DNA from: an uncultured Draconibacterium sp.
GTDB lineage: Bacteria; Bacteroidota; Bacteroidia; Bacteroidales; Prolixibacteraceae
Assembly: GCF_963677155.1 (NCBI RefSeq)
Contig: NZ_OY781884.1
Location: 3,468,501 to 3,532,500, forward strand
Direction of reading: 5' to 3'
DNA length: 64,000 nt
A program made the position numbers and the translations under genes. The notes under the pieces are model-generated. The model was not told where the DNA came from, ran no database searches, and saw only the letters and a program-made list of their open reading frames with translations. This document shows positions 25,108-34,733 of the stretch, one piece after another (position 1 is the stretch's first letter; the number at the start of each line of letters is the position of its first letter).

Positions 25108-25140
25108 AGTGATAGTATGACGCTGAGTCATACTATCACT
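25108..25140. repeat. Perfect 14-bp-stem hairpin between convergent genes
   Basis: AGTGATAGTATGAC, loop GCTGA, GTCATACTATCACT. It sits between pepD and the VOC gene, 17 bp past the pepD stop. No T tract follows on either strand, so it is not a standard terminator; it could still protect 3' ends or work bidirectionally. Confidence 0.7.
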
Positions 25141-25162
25141 ATTCTCTCATAGGGTATCTTTT

Positions 25163-25588
25163 TTATTCCACAATGAGGCTGCCCTGTTCGTCATATTTCC
25201 AAAATGGTGCCCATGCAATTTCCCAGGCGTTTCCATCCGGATCGGCAAAATAAGCATCGTAACCACCCCAAAAGGTTTCGCGTGGTTCAACCAGTGATTT
25301 ACCTCCGTTTTTAATTACCGTGTCATACAATTCCTGAACGGCTTCTTTAGTGTCGAGGTTGATGGCTAATGTAACTCCTGAAAAACCACTTCTGGCAGGA
25401 CTTATTTCAGCATCCTCGGCTAGCTTATCAATAGGGAAGAGGCCTAAAATAATTCCACCGTGATTAAAAAATACGATTTTATCGTCGCTGTCTTTAGTAG
25501 GCTCCCAGCCCAATGCTTTTTGATAAAATGCTTTTGATTGGCCCAGATCTTTTACGCCAAGCGTTACAATGTTTAAACGTGGTTTCAT
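25163..25588 (-). CDS. VOC-superfamily (glyoxalase/bleomycin-resistance fold) protein
   Basis: A 141-residue single-domain protein. VOC hallmarks: LGVKDLGQSKAFYQKALGWEP at the N-terminus and FADPDGNAWEIAWAPFW near the C-terminus, giving the paired beta-alpha-beta-beta-beta modules. Members of this subgroup are usually annotated as lactoylglutathione lyase-like, but the substrate cannot be read from sequence. The gene is followed, on the same strand, by a TfoX C-terminal-domain protein 30 bp upstream in the genome order. Confidence 0.88.
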   Translation of the reverse strand: MKPRLNIVTLGVKDLGQSKAFYQKALGWEPTKDSDDKIVFFNHGGIILGLFPIDKLAEDAEISPARSGFSGVTLAINLDTKEAVQELYDTVIKNGGKSLVEPRETFWGGYDAYFADPDGNAWEIAWAPFWKYDEQGSLIVE

Positions 25589-25618
25589 TGGATATTGAAT
25601 TAAATGTTTTGTATTGAG

Positions 25619-25873
25619 TTAAACGCTTTTCAAGCGTAGAAATTCCTTAAGCTCATTCTTCCTTTCTTTTGAGAGTTGATGCCAGCGAATGCCTTGAATG
25701 GCTCCCTCAAGCGCACAAAGCATATTGTAACAGGCTGATTTATCTTCAACAGCAAGTCTTAAAAAAGCATTCTCGGTACCTGTTTCCTTAAGTTGTTCCG
25801 GACTTGTAATACCTGCTTCTGTTAACCTCTGCTCCAGTGTTTTTCCAATGTTTGGCAGTTCGTTTAATTTCAT
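25619..25873 (-). CDS. TfoX/Sxy C-terminal domain protein
   Basis: An 84-residue helical protein with the TfoX_C helix-hairpin-helix pattern: LPNIGKTLEQRLTEAGITSPEQL, then LEGAIQGIRWHQLSKERKNEL. It consists of the C-terminal domain only; the TfoX N-terminal domain is absent. In gamma-proteobacteria TfoX controls competence, but stand-alone C-terminal proteins have no known regulatory role and are probably DNA- or protein-binding. It is followed 30 bp later on the same strand by the VOC gene. Confidence 0.88.
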   Translation of the reverse strand: MKLNELPNIGKTLEQRLTEAGITSPEQLKETGTENAFLRLAVEDKSACYNMLCALEGAIQGIRWHQLSKERKNELKEFLRLKSV

Positions 25874-25971
25874 ACTATTAAAATGGTTTGTTTTTAGCGG
25901 TATAGTATGGAACTCGCATATATTTTGATATTCCTCCCGGGTGTACTATTTTACATGGTCGTTTCATCGTA

Positions 25972-27072
25972 CTAATATTTTGGCATCATCTCAATAAACT
26001 CTCCGTCGGTGGTAATCATGTGCCCCATCATATTTGCTGTAAGGCACGAATGCACAGGAATAATCTCCAACAAATCGCCCACTTTTATTTTTTTGAAATT
26101 TGCGGGTGTAACTTTAATTACGCCGTGTTCCTGCGAAAGCCGCGACAGGTAATTCTTTGTGTCGAGCAGAACTTTCTCTTCATCCTGGCTGATAATCACT
26201 CTACCATATAATTCTTTACCATCGGTATTTTGTAGCGTGTCTTTCGAGAAATGAACAGCACCTCCGTAAATCACTATCTCATTTCTCGAAACATGTTTGG
26301 CTACCACCGGGCATACAACTTTTACGGCAATATCCTCAATATTGCAAACACCCAGATTGTGTTGTATCAGGTCGTAAAAAACAAAATTACCCGGACGAAT
26401 TTCGTCTATCTCATCAAAATTTCCACAAATGCTGGCCGATGGTGTGTCGCCCATACTCAGTTCCAGTCCCGGATAGTTTTTATGATACCTGTTTTTAAGC
26501 TTTTTCAATTTAAGCAAGGCGTCAAAATGGCTGCTGAAAATTTCGTTTGTAGATAGTGCAGTATACGTATGTCCGGTGTGTGTAAGAAATCCTTTAAAAC
26601 TAAGTTTGCTGTTTTTGCGCAAAATATCAAGAATAGAATCGATGCGGCCTGTTCTACCTGCAGGAATTCCTGTGCGGTTGTAGCCGGTGTCGATTTTTAG
26701 ATACACCCCAATGTTATTGGTCGCTTTATTGGCCAGGATTTCTGCTGCGTCTCTGTTTTCAATCAGAACATTCAGTTTTATTGAATCTGCCAAACGGTTT
26801 ATCCTGCTCATCTCCAATACATTTAAAGGAAAAGCAAGCGTAATATCATTCCATCCGTTCGATGCAAAATATTCAGCCATTAATACCGATGAAACAGTAA
26901 TCTGGCTGATACCGAAACGTTTATACCACTCACCGACCTTTGCTGCCTGATGTGTTTTGAAGTGGGGGCGCAACCGAAGATTATAGCTTTCGGCTCTCTT
27001 TACCATCCGTTCAATGTTTTGCAGGCAAATTTCTTTGTCAATAATTAGTGTAGGTCGTGTAATTTCTGTCAT
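25972..27072 (-). CDS. D-threonine aldolase/D-serine dehydratase-like PLP enzyme
   Basis: A 366-residue fold-type III (alanine-racemase-like) PLP enzyme. The PLP lysine lies in RLRPHFKTHQAAKVGEWY near residue 40. The substrate/PLP contacts include KIDTGYNRTGIP and MGDTPSAS, and HSCLTANMM near the C-terminus carries the His and Cys typical of the metal site in the D-TA/DSD group. The enzyme probably cleaves a beta-hydroxy-D-amino acid. Its start lies 8 bp after the pncB stop codon, so the two are likely co-transcribed, although the pathways are not obviously linked. Confidence 0.88.
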   Translation of the reverse strand: MTEITRPTLIIDKEICLQNIERMVKRAESYNLRLRPHFKTHQAAKVGEWYKRFGISQITVSSVLMAEYFASNGWNDITLAFPLNVLEMSRINRLADSIKLNVLIENRDAAEILANKATNNIGVYLKIDTGYNRTGIPAGRTGRIDSILDILRKNSKLSFKGFLTHTGHTYTALSTNEIFSSHFDALLKLKKLKNRYHKNYPGLELSMGDTPSASICGNFDEIDEIRPGNFVFYDLIQHNLGVCNIEDIAVKVVCPVVAKHVSRNEIVIYGGAVHFSKDTLQNTDGKELYGRVIISQDEEKVLLDTKNYLSRLSQEHGVIKVTPANFKKIKVGDLLEIIPVHSCLTANMMGHMITTDGEFIEMMPKY

Positions 27073-27080
27073 AAAATAAC

Positions 27081-28508
27081 TTAGTGTAACGTTTTTAGTT
27101 TTTGCGTTAGAGCATTGCGGGTAGCCATTAATTTATTCGAAATGCCAACTTTATACAAGTGTGGGCTGATAAAACGTTTGTGTTCGTCGGGCAATAATGC
27201 AGCCCGGCTTTTCAGGTATTTGTATATTTCTACCGGCTTTTTGTGTTGAAGCAAAATGTTTCCCTGTTCAACCACTTTTTCGCGAAGAAGTTCAATTTTT
27301 AGTTTCGAAACTTCTGTATTCTTTACGGGGTAAATCCGGTGATAGATGGTAGCTACCTCTTCCAGTTTCTCATCTTGAAGGAGGATTCCATCGCGATAGA
27401 ACATGCCTTCTTCATCAAAGTATCTTACCAGTTGCTTTTTTCCGGGCAGTGTAATTTTTTCGATATTTTCGGAGAATTTCATTTTTGGTTCTCCGTCAAT
27501 TTCGGTAAGTTTGTAAACGCCGTCCAGGGCAGCGTCACTTTTGCCGGTAATCATTTCTGTACCGATCCCAAAACCATCGATGGCAGCATTCTGATCCAGC
27601 AGCAAGGTTTTAATAACATATTCGTTCAGTTGGTTCGATGCAAGAATCTGAACATCATGTAAGCCTGCGTTGTCCAATTGTTTTCGGGCTTTTTTACTAA
27701 GGTAAGCCAGGTCTCCGCTATCCAACCGAATAGCCTTTAATTTTTTGCCTTTGGCAGCCATTTCACGACCAATGGTAATGGCATTGGGCACGCCCGATTT
27801 TAAGGTGTTGTAAGTGTCAACTAGCAAAATTGTATTGTCGGGACTCGTTTCAGAAAAAGCTCTGAAAGCTTCCAGCTCCGAATCAAAACTTTGTACCCAG
27901 CTGTGCGCCATCGTTCCGCTAACAGGAATATCATATATTTTCCCGGCCAGGGTATTCGATGTAGATGAAGCACCGCCAATACAGGCAGCGCGGCTGGCAT
28001 GAATGGCCCCAAAATCCTGAGCACGACGCAGACCAAAATCAGCAAATAACTTTTGTCCCGAAATATGTTTGATACGGAAAGCCTTTGTGGCAATCAGCGA
28101 TTCGAAATTCAGAATATTCAGCAAAATACTTTCTACCAGCTGGCATTCAATAATGTTTCCTTCTACCGATAGTAGCGGCTCGTTCGGAAAAACAATTTCG
28201 CCTTCTTTTACGCTGTAAATATCTCCGGAGAATTTGAAGTCGCGCAGGTATTCCAGAAACTCGTCCTTGAATCCGTTTGCTTTTAGAAATTCCAGGTCTG
28301 ATTTTGAATAAGTAAATTCCTGCAGGGCATCAATAAAATCCTGTAACCCTGCAAAAACGGTGTAACCACCTTTGTACGGATTGGTTCTGAAATAATAGTC
28401 GAACGAAGTGTGCTGGTCTTTTTTTTGACAAAAAAAGTACCCCTGAGCCATAGTCAGCTCATAAAAGTCGGTGTAAAGTCCTAATGTTTCCTTAAATATT
28501 GATCCCAT
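27081..28508 (-). CDS. pncB: Nicotinate phosphoribosyltransferase
   Basis: The enzyme converts nicotinate plus PRPP to NaMN (ATP-stimulated) in the Preiss-Handler salvage route to NAD. 475 residues, full length. Features: LYTDFYELTMAQGYF at the N-terminus, GLRRAQDFGA, GTMAHSWV, LLVDTYNTL, IRLDSGDLAYLS and the GFGIGTEM phosphate-binding motif. A terminator for the upstream purA gene and about 200 bp of non-coding sequence precede it; I see no clear regulatory element there. Confidence 0.95.
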   Translation of the reverse strand: MGSIFKETLGLYTDFYELTMAQGYFFCQKKDQHTSFDYYFRTNPYKGGYTVFAGLQDFIDALQEFTYSKSDLEFLKANGFKDEFLEYLRDFKFSGDIYSVKEGEIVFPNEPLLSVEGNIIECQLVESILLNILNFESLIATKAFRIKHISGQKLFADFGLRRAQDFGAIHASRAACIGGASSTSNTLAGKIYDIPVSGTMAHSWVQSFDSELEAFRAFSETSPDNTILLVDTYNTLKSGVPNAITIGREMAAKGKKLKAIRLDSGDLAYLSKKARKQLDNAGLHDVQILASNQLNEYVIKTLLLDQNAAIDGFGIGTEMITGKSDAALDGVYKLTEIDGEPKMKFSENIEKITLPGKKQLVRYFDEEGMFYRDGILLQDEKLEEVATIYHRIYPVKNTEVSKLKIELLREKVVEQGNILLQHKKPVEIYKYLKSRAALLPDEHKRFISPHLYKVGISNKLMATRNALTQKLKTLH

Positions 28509-28704
28509 TTTTCTCCCCTGTGAGATGCTTAAAGATAATTAAGAATTATAAGTTTTTAAATGATCTTTAAATTATTTAACTCAATGTTTATGTTCAGAAG
28601 AAAAATTGGGAAGAGTAAGTCAGCTTGTTTTTGATATTTGATCGAAAAAATAGTTGTAGAAATTGCAGGTAATCTTCTGAAATCGAAGAGCTATTTAAGA
28701 ATAC

Positions 28705-28738
28705 AAAAAAACGCTGCTCAACTAAATGAACAGCGTTT
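28705..28738 (-). terminator. Rho-independent terminator of purA
   Basis: On the minus strand AAACGCTGTTCA, loop TTTA, GTTGAGCAGCGTTT with seven T; 20 bp past the purA stop codon. Confidence 0.85.
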
Positions 28739-28758
28739 TCAATCCAAAATATCTTTAT

Positions 28759-30036
28759 TTATTCTTTTTCGAGCATAATTGTTTGTGCCCTGTTCGGACC
28801 AACTGATGCAAGCGAAATTGGAATACCCATTTCGTCTTCAATAAAGTTAATGTAGTTATTCAGTTCTTCAGGGAATTCGTTCTGGTCTTTAATTTTGGTC
28901 AAATCGGTTTTCCATCCTGGCAACTCAACGTAAACTGGTTTTACATCGTCGTTTAATTCAAATGGGAAATATTCAACCACCTCGCCATCAATTTCGTAAC
29001 CTACACAAACTTTAATGGTATCAAAATCATCCAGCACATCGGCTTTCATCATAATTAATTCGGTAACGCCATTTAGCATACAAGTGTATTTTAATGCTAC
29101 CAAATCGAGCCATCCACAACGTCGCGGACGACCGGTTGTTGATCCGAACTCATTACCTGCTTTACGCAGTTTCTCGCCAGTCTCATCGAACAGTTCTGTT
29201 GGGAAAGGGCCCATTCCAACGCGCGTACAGTACGCTTTAAAGATACCGAAAACTTTACCAATGGCATTTGGTGCAAGTCCTAACCCTGTACAGGCTCCGG
29301 CACAAATCGTGTTTGAGCTGGTAACGAAAGGATAGGATCCAAAATCAATATCAAGTAACGTTCCCTGAGCACCTTCGGCTAACACTGATTTCCCTTCTTT
29401 TAAAGCATCGTTAATCATATGCTCGGTGTCAACCAGGTTAAACGATTTCAACACTTCAACACCTTCAAACCACTCTTTTTCACATTCGTTAAGTAACTTT
29501 TCGTAGTCGTACTTAAAGAACTCGCTTAACATTACTTTATGGTTGTTGATTCGTGCAGTGTACTTTTCTTCAAAACCGTGAACCAGATCTCCAACACGCA
29601 AACCATCGCGGCCAATTTTATCTTTATAGGTTGGTCCGATACCTTTTAAGGTTGAACCAATTTTAGTGTCACCTTTTTTCTGTTCCGATGCAGCATCCAA
29701 AATTTTATGAGTTGGCAAAATCATGTGTGCCTTTTTCGAGATATATAGGTTTTTCGAGATATCGACACCGATTTTACTCAACGACTCAATTTCTTTTTTG
29801 AAAATGATTGGGTCGATAACAACACCGTTCCCAATTACATTGATTTTATTTTCGCGGAAAATGCCCGAAGGAATCGTGTGTAAAACATGTTTGATATTGT
29901 TGAATTCAAGAGTGTGACCGGCGTTTGGCCCTCCCTGAAAACGAGCTATAACATCGTACTCCGGAGTAAATACGTCAACAATTTTTCCTTTTCCCTCGTC
30001 GCCCCATTGCAGGCCCAACAATACATCTACCTTCAT
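28759..30036 (-). CDS. purA: Adenylosuccinate synthetase
   Basis: The enzyme makes adenylosuccinate from IMP, aspartate and GTP, the first committed step to AMP. 425 residues. Motifs: LGLQWGDEGKGKIVD (P-loop-like, catalytic Asp), GGPNAGHT (catalytic His), GSTLKGIGPTYKDKIGRDGLRV, LAEGAQGTLLDIDFG, and EFGSTTGRPRRCGWLDL. Normal length. The Fur-like regulator and relA/spoT genes lie upstream on the same strand, but a 170-bp gap separates it from them. Confidence 0.97.
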   Translation of the reverse strand: MKVDVLLGLQWGDEGKGKIVDVFTPEYDVIARFQGGPNAGHTLEFNNIKHVLHTIPSGIFRENKINVIGNGVVIDPIIFKKEIESLSKIGVDISKNLYISKKAHMILPTHKILDAASEQKKGDTKIGSTLKGIGPTYKDKIGRDGLRVGDLVHGFEEKYTARINNHKVMLSEFFKYDYEKLLNECEKEWFEGVEVLKSFNLVDTEHMINDALKEGKSVLAEGAQGTLLDIDFGSYPFVTSSNTICAGACTGLGLAPNAIGKVFGIFKAYCTRVGMGPFPTELFDETGEKLRKAGNEFGSTTGRPRRCGWLDLVALKYTCMLNGVTELIMMKADVLDDFDTIKVCVGYEIDGEVVEYFPFELNDDVKPVYVELPGWKTDLTKIKDQNEFPEELNNYINFIEDEMGIPISLASVGPNRAQTIMLEKE

Positions 30037-30206
30037 TTTGAATTTTGATTTTTATTTTACATGCAAAACCGCGAAAACTTAATCGTTCAAGATTAACCTT
30101 TCACGGCTTTCAAATTAAGCAGTTAAAAGTACTAAATATTTTATGCTCTGCAATAAAAATACCAGCACCCTGCACTTAATTTATAATCTATTAAGAATTA
30201 ACAGCT

Positions 30207-30650
30207 TTATTCTTTTTTCGTGCTTTCGCCGTAGATATAAAGCGTGTGATGCGACAATTTAAAATCGTTTTTGATGCAGGCATCTTCAATAATCTCGCGA
30301 ATACGAGGATCGTAAAATTCAACAACGGTACCATTTGTTGTGTCGATAAGGTGATCGTGTTGAAGTGTTGCAAATGCCTTTTCGAACTGTGCGATGTTTT
30401 TACCGAACTGGTGTTTTACAACCAATTTGCAATCAAGTAATAAATCGATGGTATTGTATAGCGTAGCGCGGCTTACCCGGTAGTTATTGTTCTTCATCGA
30501 AATGTATAACGACTCAATATCGAAATGTCCTTCGCGACAATAAATCTCGTCAAGAATTGCAAATCTTTCGGGTGTTTTCCGGTGACCATTCTTTTCAAGG
30601 TAATCGGTAAACATGTTGCGCACAGTTTCTCTGGTTTTCTGGTTATTCAT
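30207..30650 (-). CDS. Fur-family transcriptional regulator lacking the structural zinc cysteines
   Basis: A 147-residue DNA-binding regulator. The winged helix is clear ([35 protein letters not shown]). The metal-sensing region is reduced: [17 protein letters not shown] replaces the usual HDHLICxxCG, so both cysteines of the structural zinc pair are missing, as is the C-terminal CxxC. The His-rich sites HYDHL/HDH and [11 protein letters not shown] remain. It could be a Fur or PerR type with one metal site. It lies 65 bp after relA/spoT on the same strand, so it may be transcribed with it. Confidence 0.88.
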   Translation of the reverse strand: MNNQKTRETVRNMFTDYLEKNGHRKTPERFAILDEIYCREGHFDIESLYISMKNNNYRVSRATLYNTIDLLLDCKLVVKHQFGKNIAQFEKAFATLQHDHLIDTTNGTVVEFYDPRIREIIEDACIKNDFKLSHHTLYIYGESTKKE

Positions 30651-30715
30651 AATTAAACCAATTTTAAATAGGCCAAAAATAGGAAAAAAAATTATTCTTT
30701 TAGAATGAATATAAA

Positions 30716-32938
30716 TTAATCCTCAAGGTTTTCTACACGATTTACACTATCGATGCCTTTAATCGTTCTTAGCTTGCTGATCAAGTTCTCTAAATCGTTA
30801 GTATTGTGTATATATAAGAAAAGATCGCCCATAAAAATTCCATCGTGTGTGTCGAATTTTACTGAGCGCATGTTGATATTATGCCCCTTTGAAATGAGGG
30901 TTGTTACCTCGTTAACAATTCCCATACGATCGAACCCCTGTAGGTGTAAGCGGGTAAGGTACGACTGGCGTTTGAATTTTGTCCATTCGGCCTGGATGAT
31001 CTTTTCGCCCTGGTTGGCAATAAATTTTTCCAGTTCGCGGCATTTTACTTTATGAATAATAACGTGATCGTCGGTTGTGAGGTAGCCAACAACCGGTTCG
31101 CCGGGAATTGGATTACAACATTTAGCCAGCGAGAATTTAATGTTGTCCTGGTTTTCTCGTAATAAAAATGGTTTTTTCTTATCGATCTTTTGGTTTTCAG
31201 GTGTTTCTTCTTCTTCTCCTTTGTTTTTGTTGCCCGATCCGAACGTAATGTTCCAGTACTTTACCAGCTTGCTTTCCGATTTTTTGCCGATAATGTCTTT
31301 CACATCATTCAGCTCCAGAAATCCCATACCTACTTCAGAATACAGCTGTTCTTTGTTGTTCAGGTTAAAGTGTGCCGTTAATTTTTTCAGGTTATTTGAA
31401 GTTAACGGAGCATTTATGTCTTTAAAAAGCTGCTCAATAATTTCCTTGCCTTTGTCGGTATGTTTGCTTTTTTCGAGTCGGAATACATTTTTAATTTTTC
31501 CTCTTGCTTTTGGCGATGCCGAAAACTTCAGCCATTCCAGTTTTGGGGTCTGGTTTTCAGAGGTTAAAATTTCAATTTGATCACCGTTTTCAAGAACATG
31601 GCTGATAGGAACCAGCTTGGTGTTTATTTTGGCGCCAATACATTTATTGCCCAGTTCGGTGTGTATTTCGTAGGCAAAATCGATAACTGTTGATCCCAGA
31701 GGCAACGAAAACATATCGCCTTTTGGAGTAAAAACATTTATTTCTGAAGAGAAAAGGTTGAGTTTAAAATCGTCGAGAAATTCAAAAGCATCAGAATCGG
31801 GGCTTTGCAATAGTTCGCGAATCCGTTCGATCCATGGATCCAATTCGTTTTCAAAGTTTCGGATGTCTTTGTAACGGTAGTGGGCGGCAAAACCATGCTC
31901 TGCAACGTCGTCCATTCTGTCGGTTCTTATCTGAATTTCAACCCAATGTCCCTGTGGCCCCATTACTGTAACATGTAACGATTCGTAACCATTTGCTTTT
32001 GGCATGGTAATCCAGTCGCGAATCCGGTCGGGTTTTGGCTTATAAATATCAGTAACTATCGAGAGGACATCAAAACACTGCCGTTTTTCTGATATTCCTT
32101 TTTTCGAGTTGATAATGATGCGAATGGCGAGAATGTCGTAAACTTCGTTAAAGGCCACCGCCTTTTTCTGCATCTTCTGCCAGATGGAGTAACTCGTTTT
32201 TAGCCTGTGTTCTACCTTGCAATCAATTCCTTCTTCCTTCAGTTTTTCAATAATCGGGCTGGTGAATTCGTTTACCAGGTAGTTGCGCTTTTCTTCCTGG
32301 TTGTGCAGCAGGTATTGAATTTGTTCATATTCCTCCGGATGTTTATGCTTGAAGCTCAGATCCTCCAAATCGCTTTTTATAGCATGTAAACCCAGTCGGT
32401 GCGCCAGTGGCACATAAAGAAAAAGTGTTTCTCCGGCAATTTTTATTTTTTTGTGTGCCGGCATCGAATCAAGTGTTCGCATATTGTGCAAACGATCGGC
32501 AATTTTTATCAGAATAACCCTCACATCGTCCGAAAGGGTCATCAGCATTTTTTTCAGCGTAAGTGCATGTTTGGCATCAAAGTCGCCCGACAGTTTGGTT
32601 AGCCCGTCAACAATTCGCGCCACGCGTGTGCCAAACATATTTTCAATGTCAGTCAAACGGTAATCGGTATCTTCAACAACGTCATGTAATAAGGCTGCAA
32701 CAATCGATGTGGCCCCCAGTCCCAAGTCTACCGCAACAATACGCGCCACTGCAATGGGGTGAATAATAAACGGTTCGCCCGATTTGCGTTTTATACCATG
32801 ATGCGCTGCGTTCGAGAATCGAAATGCTTTCTCGATACGCGCTAACCGCCCTTCATCAAACTTATCTTTAATGACCTTTAGGAAATCCTGATAGCGGTCT
32901 TCAATATGCCTTATTTCTGCTTTTGTAAAATGTTGCAC
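30716..32938 (-). CDS. Bifunctional (p)ppGpp synthetase/hydrolase (RelA/SpoT)
   Basis: A 740-residue long RSH protein. Domains in order: HD hydrolase (residues ~45-200; [33 protein letters not shown]), synthetase (~235-345; [50 protein letters not shown]), TGS (~400-460; [25 protein letters not shown]), a zinc/helical segment with [14 protein letters not shown], and a C-terminal ACT domain. Both active sites have their key residues, so the enzyme should make and break the alarmone; it is probably the only long RSH or one of two, as is common in Bacteroidota. Confidence 0.96.
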   Translation of the reverse strand: MQHFTKAEIRHIEDRYQDFLKVIKDKFDEGRLARIEKAFRFSNAAHHGIKRKSGEPFIIHPIAVARIVAVDLGLGATSIVAALLHDVVEDTDYRLTDIENMFGTRVARIVDGLTKLSGDFDAKHALTLKKMLMTLSDDVRVILIKIADRLHNMRTLDSMPAHKKIKIAGETLFLYVPLAHRLGLHAIKSDLEDLSFKHKHPEEYEQIQYLLHNQEEKRNYLVNEFTSPIIEKLKEEGIDCKVEHRLKTSYSIWQKMQKKAVAFNEVYDILAIRIIINSKKGISEKRQCFDVLSIVTDIYKPKPDRIRDWITMPKANGYESLHVTVMGPQGHWVEIQIRTDRMDDVAEHGFAAHYRYKDIRNFENELDPWIERIRELLQSPDSDAFEFLDDFKLNLFSSEINVFTPKGDMFSLPLGSTVIDFAYEIHTELGNKCIGAKINTKLVPISHVLENGDQIEILTSENQTPKLEWLKFSASPKARGKIKNVFRLEKSKHTDKGKEIIEQLFKDINAPLTSNNLKKLTAHFNLNNKEQLYSEVGMGFLELNDVKDIIGKKSESKLVKYWNITFGSGNKNKGEEEETPENQKIDKKKPFLLRENQDNIKFSLAKCCNPIPGEPVVGYLTTDDHVIIHKVKCRELEKFIANQGEKIIQAEWTKFKRQSYLTRLHLQGFDRMGIVNEVTTLISKGHNINMRSVKFDTHDGIFMGDLFLYIHNTNDLENLISKLRTIKGIDSVNRVENLED

Positions 32939-32956
32939 TTTGCTTTTGTCTGATCC

Positions 32957-33200
32957 TTAACTTAAATCTGTCTGTAATAAGTTTTGAATATATAAATTCT
33001 TTCCTATCCCTGTTCTCGAACCTGCTAAAATATCTCTTTTTTTGTCTCCGATCAACACTGAGTTAACAGGATCGATATCAAATTTCGGAATGGCTCGCAA
33101 AATCATTCCCGGTTCGGGTTTTCGGCAGTTGCATTTTTCCTGCTATTTCATGATGATGTGGGCAATGAATAGTTAGGTCAACTTTTACAGATGACGTGCT
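32957..33200 (-). pseudogene. Remnant of D-glycero-D-manno-heptose 1,7-bisphosphatase gene (gmhB-like)
   Basis: The C-terminal third of a HAD-type heptose bisphosphate phosphatase can be read on the minus strand. One frame gives LTIHCPHHHEIAGK; after a one-base shift at about 33133 the next gives CNCRKPEPGMILRAIPKFDI then DPVNSVLIGDKKRDILAGSR and a TAA stop at 32957. The CPHH...CNCRKP zinc motif and GDKxxDI HAD motif III are diagnostic of GmhB. The catalytic N-terminus (DxDGT) is not present upstream, so this is a 5'-truncated, frameshifted relic. The rest of the 32939-33271 gap holds nothing else. Confidence 0.75.
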
Positions 33201-33271
33201 TCTGCCGAATTGCTTTTGTTTAGTCAAAAAAAAAGTTTTTGTCTAAGGCTGCTAGAGATTGCTGTGGCGTA

Positions 33272-33724
33272 TTATTTAAAAAAAGTTGCTTTTAATTTAT
33301 TCAGAACAAATTTATCAATTGGGAAAGTAATATCGTCGTCTTTTAAGTCTTTTATTTTTTCCCAGCGAAAGCTCTGTGTCTTGTCGCTATCAATCTCAAA
33401 GTCAAATGCTTTTTCTGATATCTTAAATTTTAACGGTTGTTGCAGGTCCACGAGGTAGTATATGCTTATTAATTGAGCATCGTTGAAAAATAATGCTTTT
33501 TGGTAAAAGTCGGTGGTGTAAAAATGCCTGATATTTTCAATTTCCTGTCCGTCGCATTCTTCTTTAAACTCTCTTTGTAAAGCATTCACCAGCCCTTCTC
33601 CAAATTCCAGTCCTCCTCCCGGGAACTTGGTCATTTTGGTGCTCAATATAAATTCATCCGAAAGCAAAACTTCTTTCTTGTTGTTGATAACCAGTCCGTA
33701 AACCCGAATTGTGAATTGCCCCAT
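33272..33724 (-). CDS. Nudix hydrolase
   Basis: A 150-residue Nudix-fold hydrolase. The Nudix box is GGGLEFGEGLVNALQREFKEECDG (residues ~35-58), matching GX5EX7REUXEEXGU. Substrate cannot be inferred; NDP-sugars or oxidised nucleotides are typical. Its start overlaps the spacer right after miaA (1 bp apart), so they form an operon. Confidence 0.88.
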   Translation of the reverse strand: MGQFTIRVYGLVINNKKEVLLSDEFILSTKMTKFPGGGLEFGEGLVNALQREFKEECDGQEIENIRHFYTTDFYQKALFFNDAQLISIYYLVDLQQPLKFKISEKAFDFEIDSDKTQSFRWEKIKDLKDDDITFPIDKFVLNKLKATFFK

Positions 33725-33725
33725 G

Positions 33726-34628
33726 TTAATTGATTTGTGTATTTATCCACGCGATTATTTCTTCAGAATCGGTAGGTTTAAACCATTCTACGCTTTCGTC
33801 GCGGCGAAACCAGGTAATTTGCTTGCGCGCATAACGCCGCGAGTTTCGTTTAATCAGCTCAATGGCTTTTTCGCGCGATATCTCTCCGTTAAAATAAGCG
33901 AACAATTCCTGGTAACCTACTGTATTTAGCGAGTTCAAATGCTTTTTGTGGTATACACTCCGGGCTTCTTTTTCCAACCCTGCTTTCATCATTTTGTCTA
34001 CCCGTAAATTAATGCGGTTGTGAAGCACTTGTCTATCGCAGTTCAGGGCGATTTTCAGTATTTTAAAAGGGCGTTCCTTTGGCGTGTCGGAACGGAATGA
34101 TGAGTAAGGCTTTCCGGTTTGAATACTAATCTCCAGGGCGTGGATAATTCGGTTCGGATTTTTCAGATCTACTTTTTTATAGTATTCCGGATCGAGTGTT
34201 TTTAACTGTAGTCGCAAACTTTCTAATCCTTCTACTTCCAGTTGCTTTTTCAGAGTAGCTCGAACTTCGGGATCAGCATCGGGCATAATATCAATGCCTT
34301 TACAAATGGCATCAATATATAACATAGAGCCGCCTACCAGTAATAGAACGTCCTTCTGTTGAAAAAGCTTGTCTATCAGTTTCAGTGCCTCCATTTCGTA
34401 GCGGCTGGCATTGTAATTTTCTTCAACCGAATGGCTTTGGATAAAATGATGGGGTACCGCAGTTAGCTCTTCTGCCGACGGAACTGCAGTGCCGATACAG
34501 AGTTCTTTAAAAATTTGACGGGAGTCGGCCGAAACAATTTCAGCATTAAAATGTTGGGCAACTTTTATGCTTACTTCAGTTTTCCCAATTCCGGTTGGGC
34601 CGGTAATTACAACAAGCGTTTTTGTCAT
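33726..34628 (-). CDS. miaA: tRNA dimethylallyltransferase
   Basis: Transfers a dimethylallyl group to A37 of tRNAs that read U-starting codons (i6A37). 300 residues. Motifs: VITGPTGIGKTEVSIKVA (P-loop), SADSRQIFKELCIGTAVPS, LLVGGSMLYIDAI, and the C-terminal NSRRYARKQITWFRRD. Full length. Transcribed with the downstream Nudix gene; other tRNA-modification genes (mnmD, Sua5) lie within 4 kb. Confidence 0.97.
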   Translation of the reverse strand: MTKTLVVITGPTGIGKTEVSIKVAQHFNAEIVSADSRQIFKELCIGTAVPSAEELTAVPHHFIQSHSVEENYNASRYEMEALKLIDKLFQQKDVLLLVGGSMLYIDAICKGIDIMPDADPEVRATLKKQLEVEGLESLRLQLKTLDPEYYKKVDLKNPNRIIHALEISIQTGKPYSSFRSDTPKERPFKILKIALNCDRQVLHNRINLRVDKMMKAGLEKEARSVYHKKHLNSLNTVGYQELFAYFNGEISREKAIELIKRNSRRYARKQITWFRRDESVEWFKPTDSEEIIAWINTQIN

Positions 34629-34657
34629 GAATGCATGATTTTTGGCAAATTAATGAC

Positions 34658-34691
34658 AAAAAAAAGACTGTTCAAAATAATGAACAGTCTT
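34658..34691 (-). terminator. Rho-independent terminator
   Basis: On the minus strand AAGACTGTTCA, loop TTATT, TGAACAGTCTT with eight T. It ends transcription of the pRiA4b ORF-3-like gene before miaA. Confidence 0.85.
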
Positions 34692-34733
34692 GGAATTCTT
34701 TTTAAACATGGATTAAACAGTCGTATTTCGTGA

